In this document: positions 7,499 through 16,350 of the stretch, one piece after another | Layout: each line of letters opens with the position of its first letter | Position numbering within the stretch: position 1 is the first letter of the stretch | From: Kitasatospora sp. NBC_00240 | GTDB taxonomy: Bacteria > Actinomycetota > Actinomycetes > Streptomycetales > Streptomycetaceae | Assembly (NCBI RefSeq): GCF_026342405.1 | Contig: NZ_JAPEMU010000001.1 | Location: forward strand, 3,906,001-3,970,000 | Length of the DNA stretch: 64,000 nucleotides | Direction of reading: 5' to 3' | Notes under the pieces: model-generated | Seen by the model: only the letters and a program-made list of their open reading frames with translations | The model's database searches: none | What the model was told of the DNA's origin: nothing | Translations under genes and position numbers: made by a program

Positions 7499-9111
7499 AC
7501 GACGGCGTCAACGTGACCGCCCTGGCGGTCTTCGTCCTGTTCTTCCTGCTGGTCACCGTGATGGGCTTCATGGCCTCGCGCTGGCGCAAGGCGGACAACG
7601 CCCTGCACCTGGACGAGTGGGGGCTCGGCGGCCGCAACTTCGGCACCTGGGTGACCTGGTTCCTGCTCGGCGGCGACCTCTACACCGCGTACACCTTCGT
7701 CGCCGTCCCCGCGGCGGTGTACGCCACCGGCGCGGCCGGCTTCTTCGCGGTGCCGTACACGATCATCGCGTACCCGCTGGTCTTCCTCTTCCTGCCGCGG
7801 CTGTGGTCGGTCTCCCGGGTGCACGGGTACGTCACCCCGGCGGACTTCGTCCGCGGCCGGTACGGCTCCAAGGCGCTCTCCCTGGTGGTGGCGCTGACCG
7901 GCATCCTGGCCACCATGCCGTACATCGCGCTCCAGCTGGTCGGCATCCAGGCGGTGCTGGACGTGCTGGGCGTCGGCGGCGGGGCGGGCAGCAACTGGTT
8001 CGTGAAGGACCTGCCGCTGTTCATCGCCTTCGGCGTGCTGGCCGCCTACACCTACTCCTCCGGGCTCCGGGCGCCGGCGCTGATCGCCTTCGTCAAGGAC
8101 GCCCTGATCTACATCGTGATCATCGTCGCGGTGATCTACATCCCGATGCGGCTCGGCGGCTACGGCCACATCTTCGACACCGCCGCGCAGAAGTTCAGCA
8201 CGCCCAAGTCGCCCGGGTCGCTGATCCTCGCCGAGAACAAGCAGTGGACGTACGCCACGCTGGCCCTGGGCTCGGCGCTGGCCCTGTTCATGTACCCGCA
8301 CTCGGTGACCGGCGTGCTGGCCTCCAAGTCACGCAACACCGTGCGCCGGAACATGGCGATCATGCCGGCCTACTCGCTGATGCTGGGCCTGCTGGCGCTG
8401 CTCGGCTTCATGGCCATCGCGGCCGGGGTGGGCAGCGGGGTGAAGGGCTTCAACGCGCAGCTCTCGGTGCCCCAGCTGTTCGAGAACATGTTCCCGGACT
8501 GGTTCACCGGGGTGGCCTTCGCGGCGATCGGGATCGGCGCGCTCGTGCCGGCGGCGATCATGTCGATCGCGGCGGCCAACCTGTTCACCCGCAACGTCTA
8601 CAAGGAGTTCATCCGCCCGGACGCCACCGCGGCGGACGAGACCAGGGTGGCCAAGCTCGCCTCGCTGCTGGTGAAGGTCGGGGCGCTGGCCTTCGTCCTC
8701 ACCATGGACAAGCAGGCGGCGATCAACCTGCAGCTGCTCGGCGGCCTGTGGATCCTGCAGACCTTCGTCTCGATCGTCGGCGGCCTGTTCACCCGCTGGT
8801 TCCACCACTGGGCGCTGTTCGCCGGCTGGGCGGCCGGCATGGTCTACGGCACCTGGCAGGCGTACGGCATCGCCAGTCCCGCCACCAAGCACTTCGGCGG
8901 CAGCGCGGCGAACATCCCGGTGATCGGCGAGATCGGCTACATCGGCCTGACCGCGTTCCTGCTGAACCTGGCGGTGGCCGTGCTGCTGACCCTGGTGCTG
9001 CGGGCCCTGAAGGCCCCGGTGGGCACCGACGAGACCGACCCGGACGACTACGGCGCCGAGGCCGGCGATCCGAAGGCGCAGCACGCGCCGGTGCCCGCAG
9101 CGGCGCATTGA
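7495..9111 (+). CDS. Sodium:solute symporter (SSS family, monocarboxylate-type)
   Basis: Membrane transporter of 538 residues with about 13 predicted transmembrane segments. The N-terminal signature GLGGRNFGTWVTWFLLGGD and the segment HGYVTPADFVRGRYGS are typical of the SSS (PutP/MctP) family. The acidic C-terminal tail is cytoplasmic. Combination with an upstream DUF3311 gene favours a monocarboxylate or amino-acid permease (MctP-like), but the substrate cannot be read from the sequence. The pair is closed by a strong hairpin at 9132-9178. Confidence 0.88.
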   Translation: MNDGVNVTALAVFVLFFLLVTVMGFMASRWRKADNALHLDEWGLGGRNFGTWVTWFLLGGDLYTAYTFVAVPAAVYATGAAGFFAVPYTIIAYPLVFLFLPRLWSVSRVHGYVTPADFVRGRYGSKALSLVVALTGILATMPYIALQLVGIQAVLDVLGVGGGAGSNWFVKDLPLFIAFGVLAAYTYSSGLRAPALIAFVKDALIYIVIIVAVIYIPMRLGGYGHIFDTAAQKFSTPKSPGSLILAENKQWTYATLALGSALALFMYPHSVTGVLASKSRNTVRRNMAIMPAYSLMLGLLALLGFMAIAAGVGSGVKGFNAQLSVPQLFENMFPDWFTGVAFAAIGIGALVPAAIMSIAAANLFTRNVYKEFIRPDATAADETRVAKLASLLVKVGALAFVLTMDKQAAINLQLLGGLWILQTFVSIVGGLFTRWFHHWALFAGWAAGMVYGTWQAYGIASPATKHFGGSAANIPVIGEIGYIGLTAFLLNLAVAVLLTLVLRALKAPVGTDETDPDDYGAEAGDPKAQHAPVPAAAH

Positions 9112-9131
9112 TTCGCGCTGCGCGCGCCCTG

Positions 9132-9178
9132 TGATCGCGCCGTCACCTCCGTGAACACTGGAGGTGACGGCGCGATCA
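9132..9178 (+). terminator. Strong hairpin terminator after the symporter gene
   Basis: Nineteen perfectly paired bases (9132-9150 with 9160-9178) and a 9-base loop, 20 bases after the symporter stop and 49 bases before the next start. Confidence 0.75.
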
Positions 9179-9227
9179 TATGTATGAACGGCTGTCGGAG
9201 GATTCGACGACAACGGGGAGACCGGAC

Positions 9228-9980
9228 ATGGCAGAACTCGGCACCACCCTCAACGGCCAGCACCGGAGCACACCCGGGCTGCGGCTGCCGTCCGTGCTGA
9301 TCGCCACCCGGCACGGGGAGTCCACCGCGAACGTGGAGTTCCAGCTCGCCGAGGCGGCGGGCGCGCTGAGCGTGCCGATCAACTGCCGGGACGCCGACAT
9401 CCCGCTCTCCATGCACGGCCAGCAGCAGGCCCAAGCGCTCGGCCGCTGGTGGGCCGGCCTGCCCGCCGGCGACCGCCCGCGCAGCGTCTGGTGCTCGCCG
9501 TACGTCCGGACCGCCGAGACCGCCCGCATCGCGCTCGCCCAGGCCGCCGGGCTCGGCGCGGTGCCGATCTCGCTGGCCGTCCGCTACGACGAACGGCTCC
9601 GGGACCGCGAGCTGGGCATCCTGGAGATGCTGCCCGCGGCGGCCATCGAGGCCAAGCACCCGGAGGAGGCGGCCCGGCGGCGGAAGATGGGCGAGCTGTA
9701 CTACCGGCCGCCCGGCGGGGAGTCCTGGTCCGACGTCGCCCTGCGGGTCCGCAGCTGCCTGCGCGACCTCTGCGAGCAGGAGGACGGCAACCCCGTCCTG
9801 GTGGTGGCGCACGACTGCACCGTGCTGATGCTGCGGCACGTGCTGGACCGGCTCACCGAGCAGCAGCTGCTGGAGGTGGAGCAGGTCGCCAACTGCTCGG
9901 CCAGTGTCTGGCGCACCGACGGCGAACGGCTGCGGCCCGAGCGGTGGAACACCACCGGGCACCTGGAACCGGGCGCCTGA
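9228..9980 (+). CDS. Histidine phosphatase family protein (phosphoglycerate mutase-like)
   Basis: Cytoplasmic protein of 250 residues of the histidine phosphatase superfamily. The catalytic motif is ATRHGES near residue 29 and the second catalytic His is in LVVAHDCTVLM near the C-terminus; SPYVRTAETARIA is the conserved phosphate-pocket arginine region. I took the ATG at 9228 because GGGGAG sits 7 bases upstream; the earlier in-frame ATG lies beside the preceding terminator. The substrate is unknown: the family includes phosphoglycerate mutases and broad-specificity phosphatases. Confidence 0.85.
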   Translation: MAELGTTLNGQHRSTPGLRLPSVLIATRHGESTANVEFQLAEAAGALSVPINCRDADIPLSMHGQQQAQALGRWWAGLPAGDRPRSVWCSPYVRTAETARIALAQAAGLGAVPISLAVRYDERLRDRELGILEMLPAAAIEAKHPEEAARRRKMGELYYRPPGGESWSDVALRVRSCLRDLCEQEDGNPVLVVAHDCTVLMLRHVLDRLTEQQLLEVEQVANCSASVWRTDGERLRPERWNTTGHLEPGA

Positions 9981-10050
9981 ACCGCCCGGGCCGGCAGCGG
10001 CGCCCGAACCGCCGGGGCGGGCCCGGCGCCCGCGGGCCCGCCCCGACCGG

Positions 10051-11025
10051 TCAGATCCGCAGCTCCGGCTCCCCCTGCCAGCCGCCGGCGAAGGTCCGGC
10101 GGTAGGCCAGCGGGGTGGTGCCCAGCCGGCGGCCGAAGTGGTGGCGCAGGGTCGCGCCGTTGCCGAAGCCGCAGCGGGCGGCGATCGAGTCCACCGGCTC
10201 GTCCGTTCCCTCCAGCAGCCGCTGGGCCAACAGCACCCGCTGCCCGGTCAGCCAGCGGTGCGGGGTGGTGCCGGTCTCCTGCTGGAACCGGCGGGCGAAG
10301 GTCCGCGGGGACATGTGGGCGCGCGCCGCCAGCTGGTCCACCGTCCACTCCCGGTCGAGCTGGTGGCGCATCCGGTCGAGCAGCCCGCCGAGCGAGGCGC
10401 CGTCCTCCTCGGGCAGCGGCCGGGCGACGAACTGCGCCTGGCCGCCCTCCCGGTGCGGGGCGACCACCATCCGGCGGGCGATCCCCCGGGCGACCTCGGC
10501 GCCCTGCAGCCGGCGGACCAGGTGCAGGCAGGCGTCGATGCCGGCGGCGGTGCCGGCCGAGGTGATCACCGGGTCCTCGTCCACGTAGAGCACGTCCGGC
10601 TCGACGGTGGTGTGCGGGTGGCGGCGGGCCAGCTCGACGGCGTGCCGCCAGTGGGTGGTGGAGCGGCGGCCGTCCAGCAACCCGGCCTCGCCGAGCAGGA
10701 AGGCGCCGCTGCAGATGGAGAGCACCCGGGCGCCGCCCTCGACGGCCGCCCGCAGCGCCTCGACGAGGGCCGGCGGGTACGAGTCGCGCAGGCCGGTCGC
10801 GGTGACGATCACCAGGTCGGCGCCGGCCAGCCGCTCGGGGCCGTACGGGACGTCGACGCTGAAGCCGGCGTGGGTGCGGTGCGGCCCGGTGCGCTCGCCG
10901 GCCAGCGCGAACTCGTACACCGGCAGGCCGTCGCCGCTCCGGTCCAGGCCGAACACCTCGCAGGCCACCCCGAGTTCGAAGGGGTGGACCTCCTCCAGCA
11001 CCACGGCCACCACATTGCTCAGCAT
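10051..11025 (-). CDS. GlxA-family regulator (DJ-1/PfpI domain plus AraC helix-turn-helix)
   Basis: Transcription factor of 324 residues. An N-terminal DJ-1/PfpI-like amidase fold (VLEEVHPFELGVACEVFG; SICSGAFLLGEAGLLDGR with the nucleophile-elbow Cys; TSAGTAAGIDACLHLV) is followed by an AraC-type double helix-turn-helix (ARAHMSPRTFARRFQQETG; DSIAARCGFGNGATLRHHF). The start at 11025 gives the usual N-terminus (MLSNVVAVVLEE); a start at 11106 is possible. Family members respond to small metabolites, but the target genes are not evident. It is a monocistronic gene, divergent from the acetyltransferase gene. Confidence 0.87.
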   Translation of the reverse strand: MLSNVVAVVLEEVHPFELGVACEVFGLDRSGDGLPVYEFALAGERTGPHRTHAGFSVDVPYGPERLAGADLVIVTATGLRDSYPPALVEALRAAVEGGARVLSICSGAFLLGEAGLLDGRRSTTHWRHAVELARRHPHTTVEPDVLYVDEDPVITSAGTAAGIDACLHLVRRLQGAEVARGIARRMVVAPHREGGQAQFVARPLPEEDGASLGGLLDRMRHQLDREWTVDQLAARAHMSPRTFARRFQQETGTTPHRWLTGQRVLLAQRLLEGTDEPVDSIAARCGFGNGATLRHHFGRRLGTTPLAYRRTFAGGWQGEPELRI

Positions 11026-11362
11026 GCCGTCCAGGATGCCGCCCGGGCTCCGGGAGCACCAGGGATCTGCTGGCAGTATTTCGATGCGATCGGGCATTCC
11101 TGCCACTCGTGGCGGAGCGCCGCGCCCACGAAAGTGAAGACATGGACTCCTCGACGCTCACGAACGCACTCGCCCTCATCGCCGCCGTCGGCGGCTTCGG
11201 CCTGCTGGGTGTGCTGGTCGGCCGGGACCTCGACCGGAACGGCGGGCACGGACGCGACAACTGGCACCGGCCCGGCGGCTACCCGCACGAACCGGCGCCC
11301 GGCGACCGACTACAGGACGGCCTGCCCGCCGCCTCCGACCGGCCTTCGGGCAGACTGGGGCC
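11026..11362. other. Divergent promoter region, glxA-like gene / acetyltransferase gene
   Basis: About 337 bases without a convincing gene. A possible small membrane protein frame starts at ATG 11142 (MDSSTLTNALALIAAVGGFG) but runs on into the acetyltransferase gene in another frame, so I do not call it. CAGACT at 11351-11356 followed by 6 bases and the ATG at 11363 suggests a leaderless promoter for the acetyltransferase. Confidence 0.5.
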
Positions 11363-11857
11363 ATGGACCTCGTCATCCGCCGCGCCGTTCCTGCCGACCT
11401 CGAAGCCGTCGGCGCCGTCACCCACGAAGCCTTCGTCGGCGACGGCCACAGCCCGGCCGACGGCCCCTACGCCGCACAGCTCCTGGACGCCCGCCCCCGC
11501 TTCGAACAGGCCGAACTCCTCGTCGCGGTCGATCCGGCCGACGGACGGCTGCTCGGCTGCGTGACCTTCGCGGCCGGCGGCAGCGAATTCGCCGACATCG
11601 CCGGCCCGCACGAGGGCGAGATCCGGATGCTCGCGGTCGGCGGCGCCGCCCGCGGCCGGGGGGCGGGCGAGGCCCTGGTGCGGGCCGCGATCACCCGCAG
11701 CCGCGAGCTCGGCCTGACCGGGATGGCCTTCTCCACCCGCCCGTCGATGACCTCGGCGCACCGCCTGTACGAGCGGCTGGGCTTCCGGCGGGCCCCCGAG
11801 CGGGACTGGGAGGTCCGGCCGGGCATCGTGCTGATGGTCTACTCGATGACGTTCTGA
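11363..11857 (+). CDS. GNAT family N-acetyltransferase
   Basis: Cytoplasmic acetyl-CoA-dependent acetyltransferase of 164 residues, a full-length single GNAT domain. The acetyl-CoA loop is EIRMLAVGGAARGRGAGEAL (motif A, R/QxxGxG/A), and the C-terminal signature SAHRLYERLGFRRAPERDWE is typical. The start has no Shine-Dalgarno; a -10-like hexamer ends 6 bases before the ATG, suggesting a leaderless transcript. The acceptor substrate cannot be inferred. Confidence 0.88.
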   Translation: MDLVIRRAVPADLEAVGAVTHEAFVGDGHSPADGPYAAQLLDARPRFEQAELLVAVDPADGRLLGCVTFAAGGSEFADIAGPHEGEIRMLAVGGAARGRGAGEALVRAAITRSRELGLTGMAFSTRPSMTSAHRLYERLGFRRAPERDWEVRPGIVLMVYSMTF

Positions 11858-11859
11858 GA

Positions 11860-11905
11860 CCGTCCGCCCCGGATCCGGCCGACACCGGCGGTCCGGGGCG
11901 GACGG
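11860..11905. terminator. Bidirectional terminator
   Basis: Perfect 14-base arms (11860-11873 and 11892-11905) with a smaller inner stem, placed between the convergent acetyltransferase gene and the GT-C gene. Confidence 0.7.
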
Positions 11906-11932
11906 CCGGGGCGTGGCGCCCCGGCCGCCGGC

Positions 11933-13948
11933 TCAGCCCTTGGCCTTGTTCCGCTCCAGCAGCACCAGCCGCAGGTTCGGCACCTTCTCGGTGCTCACCG
12001 TGTGGAACTGCTTGAGCTCCTTGGCCACCTTGTCGGAGACCCCGCCGTACGGCCGCTTGTCGGCGGCCCCGGCCAGCAGCCAGATCCGCTGGACCCCGGC
12101 CATGCACCTGGCCGGCTCCTCGCACTCCAGGGCGCCGAAGCTGCCGGCCTCCTGCGGGGTGACGCCGAGCAGGGTGTCCTTGGGGGCCGGCAGGCCGCGC
12201 AACTCGTACGCCAGGGCGCGCCGCATCGAGCTGCTCGGGTCGAAGATCACACCGTCCCCCGGCCGCAGCCCGGCACTGATCACCCGGGCCGCCGCCCGGG
12301 CGTCCATCTCCCCCGGCAGGTCGTCGCGGACCTCGGACTGGGACGGCCAGGCCACCACCGCGACCACCGCGAACGCCACCACCAGCGGGATCGGCCCGAC
12401 CACCCAGCGCGGCGGCGTGTGCGAGGCGGTCAGCTGCGACACCAGGCCGGGCAGCCGGCCCACCACGGCGGCGGCGAGCAGCGTCCAGGCGGGCACCGTG
12501 AAGAGCAGGTACCGGGCCAGGAAGAGATGCAGCCAGTGGGCCGTCAGCACGGTGACGAGCACCGGCACCACCGCCCAGCAGGCCAGCAGGCCCACCGGCT
12601 GACGCAGCACCAGCAGGCTCACCGCGCCGATCACGCCCGCCAGCAGCAGCGTCCAGCCGAGCCCGGCCGAACCGGCCAGGTCGGTGAGGAGCTGGCCGAG
12701 GTCGCCCCAGTCCCGGTCGTTCCAGGCGATCTGCCCGCTCTGCCCCGCACCCAGCAGCAGCAGCGGGCTGAGCAGCAGCACCGCCCCGGCCATCGCGACC
12801 GCCCAGCGCACCGGCAGCACCCAGCGGGCGTTCCCCTCCCGGGAGCGGCGGGCCTTCTGGACGACCAGCAGCAGGTGCCCCGGCAGGATCATCAGGGTCA
12901 CCAGGTGGGTCAGCCCCATCCCGACCACGGTGGCGCCGTAGCCCGCCCAGGCGAGCACCGCCGGGTCCTTCCAGAGCGCCGGCGGGCGTCCGCCGGGCAC
13001 CGGCGCGGCCGGGCGGGTCGGACGCTCGACGATCCTGGTCAGCAGCAGGGTGCTGCCGGCGGCGGCCAGCACCGCGAAGGCGTACGGACGGGCGTCCTGC
13101 CCGTACCAGGTGATGCTGGGGCAGACCGCGAACAGCAGCCCGCCGAGGGCGCCCAGCCGGGGCGTCAGCAGCCTGCGGCCGAGCAGGGCCACCATCGCGG
13201 CGGCGCCGGCCATGGCGAGGGCGGAGGGGATCCGCAACGCGGCCTCGGAGTCCCCGAACACCGAGACCCACAGGTGCAGCAGCACGTAGTACGGCGCCAG
13301 CACCAGATCCATGTTGGAGGTCAGCGCGCCCAGGTCCCCCCAGGACAGGGTGGCGGCCCACCAGCTCGCGTGCTCGTCCCGCCAGAGCTGGCGCTGCTGG
13401 ATCCCGTACAGGCAGAGCACCAGCGTGAGCAGCGCGGGCGGCAGGGCGACGGCCAGCGCCACCCGGCGGTCCCGGGCCGGCTCCCCCGCCTCGGGCAGGT
13501 CCAGGGGGCGGGCCGGCGCCGACGGGATCGGGGCGGGCCCGCCCGGCGGCGGGGCCGGGAACTGCCGGACCGGTGCCGCGACCGGGACGGGTGCCACGAC
13601 GGGAACCGGCGGTGCGACCGCGACGGGCGCGGCCGGAGCGGCCGGGACCGGGGCGGCCGGCGGGACCGGTGGGGGTGTCCCGGGGGACTGCACAGGCGCG
13701 ACCGGTGCGGGTGCGGGCACGACGGCGGCCGGAGCAGGCGGCGCCGCAGGCGCGGCCGGGGCGACCGGCCCCGGCACGAGCGGCGCGGCCGCCGGCGGTG
13801 CGGCGGCCACGGGCGGTGCGGCGGGGGCCGGGGTTGCGGCCGGGGCCGATGGTGCGGCGGGGGTCGGCGGGGTGGCGGTCCCGGGCGGGGTGTCCGGCCG
13901 GGGCGGCCAGGCCGCGGACGAGTCCGCCACGTTGGTGGGGGTCGTCAT
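11933..13948 (-). CDS. GT-C (family 39-like) membrane glycosyltransferase with Pro/Ala-rich N-terminus
   Basis: Polytopic membrane protein of 671 residues. Residues 1 to about 165 are a low-complexity Pro/Ala/Val tract, followed by about 10-12 transmembrane segments. The first loop reads QLWRDEHASWWAATLSWGDL, with the Asp-Glu pair expected of GT-C enzymes that use polyprenyl-phosphate sugars, and the segment CPSITWYGQDARPYAFAVL is typical of the family. A soluble C-terminal domain (about 560-671) faces outward. The ATG at 13948 lies 2 bases after the stop of the upstream gene. It is last in a four-gene operon with a GT2 synthase and a GH26 hydrolase, so it probably decorates or extends the same surface glycan. 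Confidence 0.83.
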   Translation of the reverse strand: MTTPTNVADSSAAWPPRPDTPPGTATPPTPAAPSAPAATPAPAAPPVAAAPPAAAPLVPGPVAPAAPAAPPAPAAVVPAPAPVAPVQSPGTPPPVPPAAPVPAAPAAPVAVAPPVPVVAPVPVAAPVRQFPAPPPGGPAPIPSAPARPLDLPEAGEPARDRRVALAVALPPALLTLVLCLYGIQQRQLWRDEHASWWAATLSWGDLGALTSNMDLVLAPYYVLLHLWVSVFGDSEAALRIPSALAMAGAAAMVALLGRRLLTPRLGALGGLLFAVCPSITWYGQDARPYAFAVLAAAGSTLLLTRIVERPTRPAAPVPGGRPPALWKDPAVLAWAGYGATVVGMGLTHLVTLMILPGHLLLVVQKARRSREGNARWVLPVRWAVAMAGAVLLLSPLLLLGAGQSGQIAWNDRDWGDLGQLLTDLAGSAGLGWTLLLAGVIGAVSLLVLRQPVGLLACWAVVPVLVTVLTAHWLHLFLARYLLFTVPAWTLLAAAVVGRLPGLVSQLTASHTPPRWVVGPIPLVVAFAVVAVVAWPSQSEVRDDLPGEMDARAAARVISAGLRPGDGVIFDPSSSMRRALAYELRGLPAPKDTLLGVTPQEAGSFGALECEEPARCMAGVQRIWLLAGAADKRPYGGVSDKVAKELKQFHTVSTEKVPNLRLVLLERNKAKG

Positions 13949-13950
13949 CT

Positions 13951-16350
13951 CTACTGTTTCACCCAGATCCGGTAGTAGCCCGTCCCCCCGACGTGGGTGA
14001 AGGGCAGACGGCCCAGCAGCCGGTAGTGCGGGCTCTGCGCCACGGCCTCGGCGACGACCCGGTCGGTCTCCGGGGTGGCGACCCCGTCGAGCACGATCAG
14101 GTCGAACCAGCCGTCCGCGATGGCGGCGCGGTAGCCGTCCTCCGCCGAATGCAGCTTGCCGTCCTTGTCGACGTAGCCGATGCCGTACGTCGAGGTCCAC
14201 TGGCTCTGCAAGGTCAGATCGCGCAGGTAGTAGACCGGCACGTTGTCCGCCGAGGCGAGGTAGCGCCCGTTGGCGTCCACGTGCTGGCGCAGCACCGCGA
14301 CCATCTTGCTGGAGTCGGGCCAGGTGTTGAACCGCCACTGCGACTGCGACAGACCCAGCGAGAGCATCACCACCCAGAGCAGGATGCCCAGTTGCGGGTG
14401 CCGGAAGTGCGGGCCGATCAGCCGGGCCATGCCGATGCCGGCGATCGGGGCGGCGAACAGCAGCCCGAAGCCGATGTGCTTGTAGAGCGCCACCGAGGTG
14501 TGCAGGTGGATCTGGTAGGCGGGGGCGAGCAGCGCGGTGCCGGTGAGCAGCAGGCCGAGCATGATCCGGCGCTTGCGGCCGGGGCCGGTCAGCGCCAGGG
14601 CCAGCGGCGATTCGTTCATCCGGCCGCGCATCGCGTAGGCGATCGCGCCGCCGCAGGCGGTGAGGAACATCAGGCCGCCGAACTCGCCGGACTGCCGCAG
14701 CAGTTCGGTGGCCTTCTCGGTGCCGTGGGCGCGGGCGGTGGTGGTCGCCTGGACACCGCTGAGCACATCGGTGAAGGTCAGCCCGGCCCAGAGCAGTCCG
14801 CCCGCCGCGCCCGCCAGCAGCAGGCCGCGCAGCAGCGGCTGCCGGGCCTTGTTGCGGATCCCGGTGAGGACGGCGAGCAGGACCAGGCTGGGCAGGTACA
14901 GCGCCGAGGCGTACTTCAGTCCGACGGCCAGCACCGCCACCGGCGCGGCGAGCATCACCACGCCCGCCGGCGCCCGGTCGGTGCGGACCACGATCCAGAT
15001 CGCCAGCGCCAGCAGCAGCACGGCCGGGGCGTCGTAGGTGGCGAAGAAGCCGAGTACCACGGTCGACTGGGTGACGGCGAACATCGCCGCCGCGCCGAGC
15101 GCCACCCGCTCGTTGAACAGCCGCCGGCTGAAGCTGTAGAGCAGCGCGGTGGCCCCGAGCATGCAGAGCAGGCTGAACACCCGGACGCCGACCATGGCGA
15201 AGTGGTTCTCGACCACGGCCGCGACGATCGGGTAGAGCATCGGGGAGCCGGAGAAGTAGCTGTTGTAGTCCTTCGGCAGCGCGGTGCCGTACAGCAGGTG
15301 CGAGAGCTCCGCGTGCCCCGCGTACATGTACAGCGCCTCGTCCTGGAAGGCGGTGTTGGACAGCCGGACGGACAGGGCTGCCTGCAGTCCGAGGATGGCC
15401 AGCAGCAGGGCGCGGCTGACCCAGGAGCGGCGCCGGCCCGGGTCCAGCGACCAGCTGGCCTCGGGCACCGGCGCGAGGGTGTAGCCGGGGGTGTCCCGGC
15501 GGTCCCGCTGCGCCGGGACGTCGGCCAGGGCCGGCACCTCCTCGGGGTGCCCGCTCGGGCCGGGTTCCTCGGGCGCCTCCTCGGCGGCCGCCGGGTGCGC
15601 CTCGGCCGGGAACTCGTCCGTCCTGGCCCCGTCGGTCCGGGCACCGCCGGTCCGGGCACCGCCGGTCCGGGCCTCCTCCGCCCTGGCCGCGCGGGCCGCG
15701 GCCCGGCGCGAGCGCCCGGCAGCCGGCCCCGGACGTCCGGACCGGCCGTCCCCGTTCGGCGCCTCCCCGTTCAGGGCGTCCCCGTTCAGGGCGTCCCCGC
15801 TCAGGGAACCGCCGCTCAGGGAATCCCCGGGCCGGACGGCCCCCGCCCCGGCGGCCTCGTACGGCGCCGGCTCGAACGGCTCGGCCCGGTACGGCCCGTC
15901 GGTGTACACCCCGGGCTCGTAGAGCGCGTCCTCGTGGCTCCCGTCCCCCTCGTACCGCCCGTCCTGGCGCCGGCCGCCCTGGTACGGGTCCTCGTGACGA
16001 GGGCCGTGGCCGGCCCGGCCGTCGCCGAAGCGCGCACCGCCGAAGGACGGGTCGCCGGAGGGCGCACCGCCGAAGGGCGCGTCCCCGAAGAGCGGATCGC
16101 CGGACGGCCTGCCGCCGAAGGACGCGTCGCCCGAAGGTGCGTCGTGCCGGCCGTCGTCGTACGTACCGTCGTCGTGCGGGCCCGGCCCGGTGGCCGTCGG
16201 CCGCTGGGCCTGGAACCAGGAGCCCCCGGGATCGGGCCGGCGGACCGGCTCCTCGATCAAGGGCTCCTCGGCCCCGGGCCGGTCGGCGGCGAGGCTCTGA
16301 TCGGGGTTCCCGCGCCGGCGGCGGCCGCTGTGCGGAGGGGAGGAGGTCAT
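13951..16350 (-). CDS. GT-C membrane glycosyltransferase with long disordered N-terminus
   Basis: Protein of 799 residues. Residues 1 to about 290 are hydrophilic and repetitive (short units such as GDPLFGDAPFGG, GDALNGDALNGE and RTGGARTGGARTDGARTD), with no predicted fold. About 11 transmembrane segments follow; the first extracytoplasmic loop, FQDEALYMYAGHAELSHLL, carries the acidic pair of GT-C enzymes. The C-terminal soluble domain includes LASADNVPVYYLRD and WFDLIVLDG. The ATG at 16350 overlaps the stop of the GH26 gene (TGATG). Operon position implies a role in the same polysaccharide pathway. Donor and acceptor are unknown. Confidence 0.82.
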   Translation of the reverse strand: MTSSPPHSGRRRRGNPDQSLAADRPGAEEPLIEEPVRRPDPGGSWFQAQRPTATGPGPHDDGTYDDGRHDAPSGDASFGGRPSGDPLFGDAPFGGAPSGDPSFGGARFGDGRAGHGPRHEDPYQGGRRQDGRYEGDGSHEDALYEPGVYTDGPYRAEPFEPAPYEAAGAGAVRPGDSLSGGSLSGDALNGDALNGEAPNGDGRSGRPGPAAGRSRRAAARAARAEEARTGGARTGGARTDGARTDEFPAEAHPAAAEEAPEEPGPSGHPEEVPALADVPAQRDRRDTPGYTLAPVPEASWSLDPGRRRSWVSRALLLAILGLQAALSVRLSNTAFQDEALYMYAGHAELSHLLYGTALPKDYNSYFSGSPMLYPIVAAVVENHFAMVGVRVFSLLCMLGATALLYSFSRRLFNERVALGAAAMFAVTQSTVVLGFFATYDAPAVLLLALAIWIVVRTDRAPAGVVMLAAPVAVLAVGLKYASALYLPSLVLLAVLTGIRNKARQPLLRGLLLAGAAGGLLWAGLTFTDVLSGVQATTTARAHGTEKATELLRQSGEFGGLMFLTACGGAIAYAMRGRMNESPLALALTGPGRKRRIMLGLLLTGTALLAPAYQIHLHTSVALYKHIGFGLLFAAPIAGIGMARLIGPHFRHPQLGILLWVVMLSLGLSQSQWRFNTWPDSSKMVAVLRQHVDANGRYLASADNVPVYYLRDLTLQSQWTSTYGIGYVDKDGKLHSAEDGYRAAIADGWFDLIVLDGVATPETDRVVAEAVAQSPHYRLLGRLPFTHVGGTGYYRIWVKQ

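Noticed and set aside
11142..11564. Possible small membrane protein starting MDSSTLTNALALIAAVGG
   Set aside because: Only the first 25 residues look plausible; the frame then runs deep into the GNAT gene in a different frame, and no good ribosome site is present.
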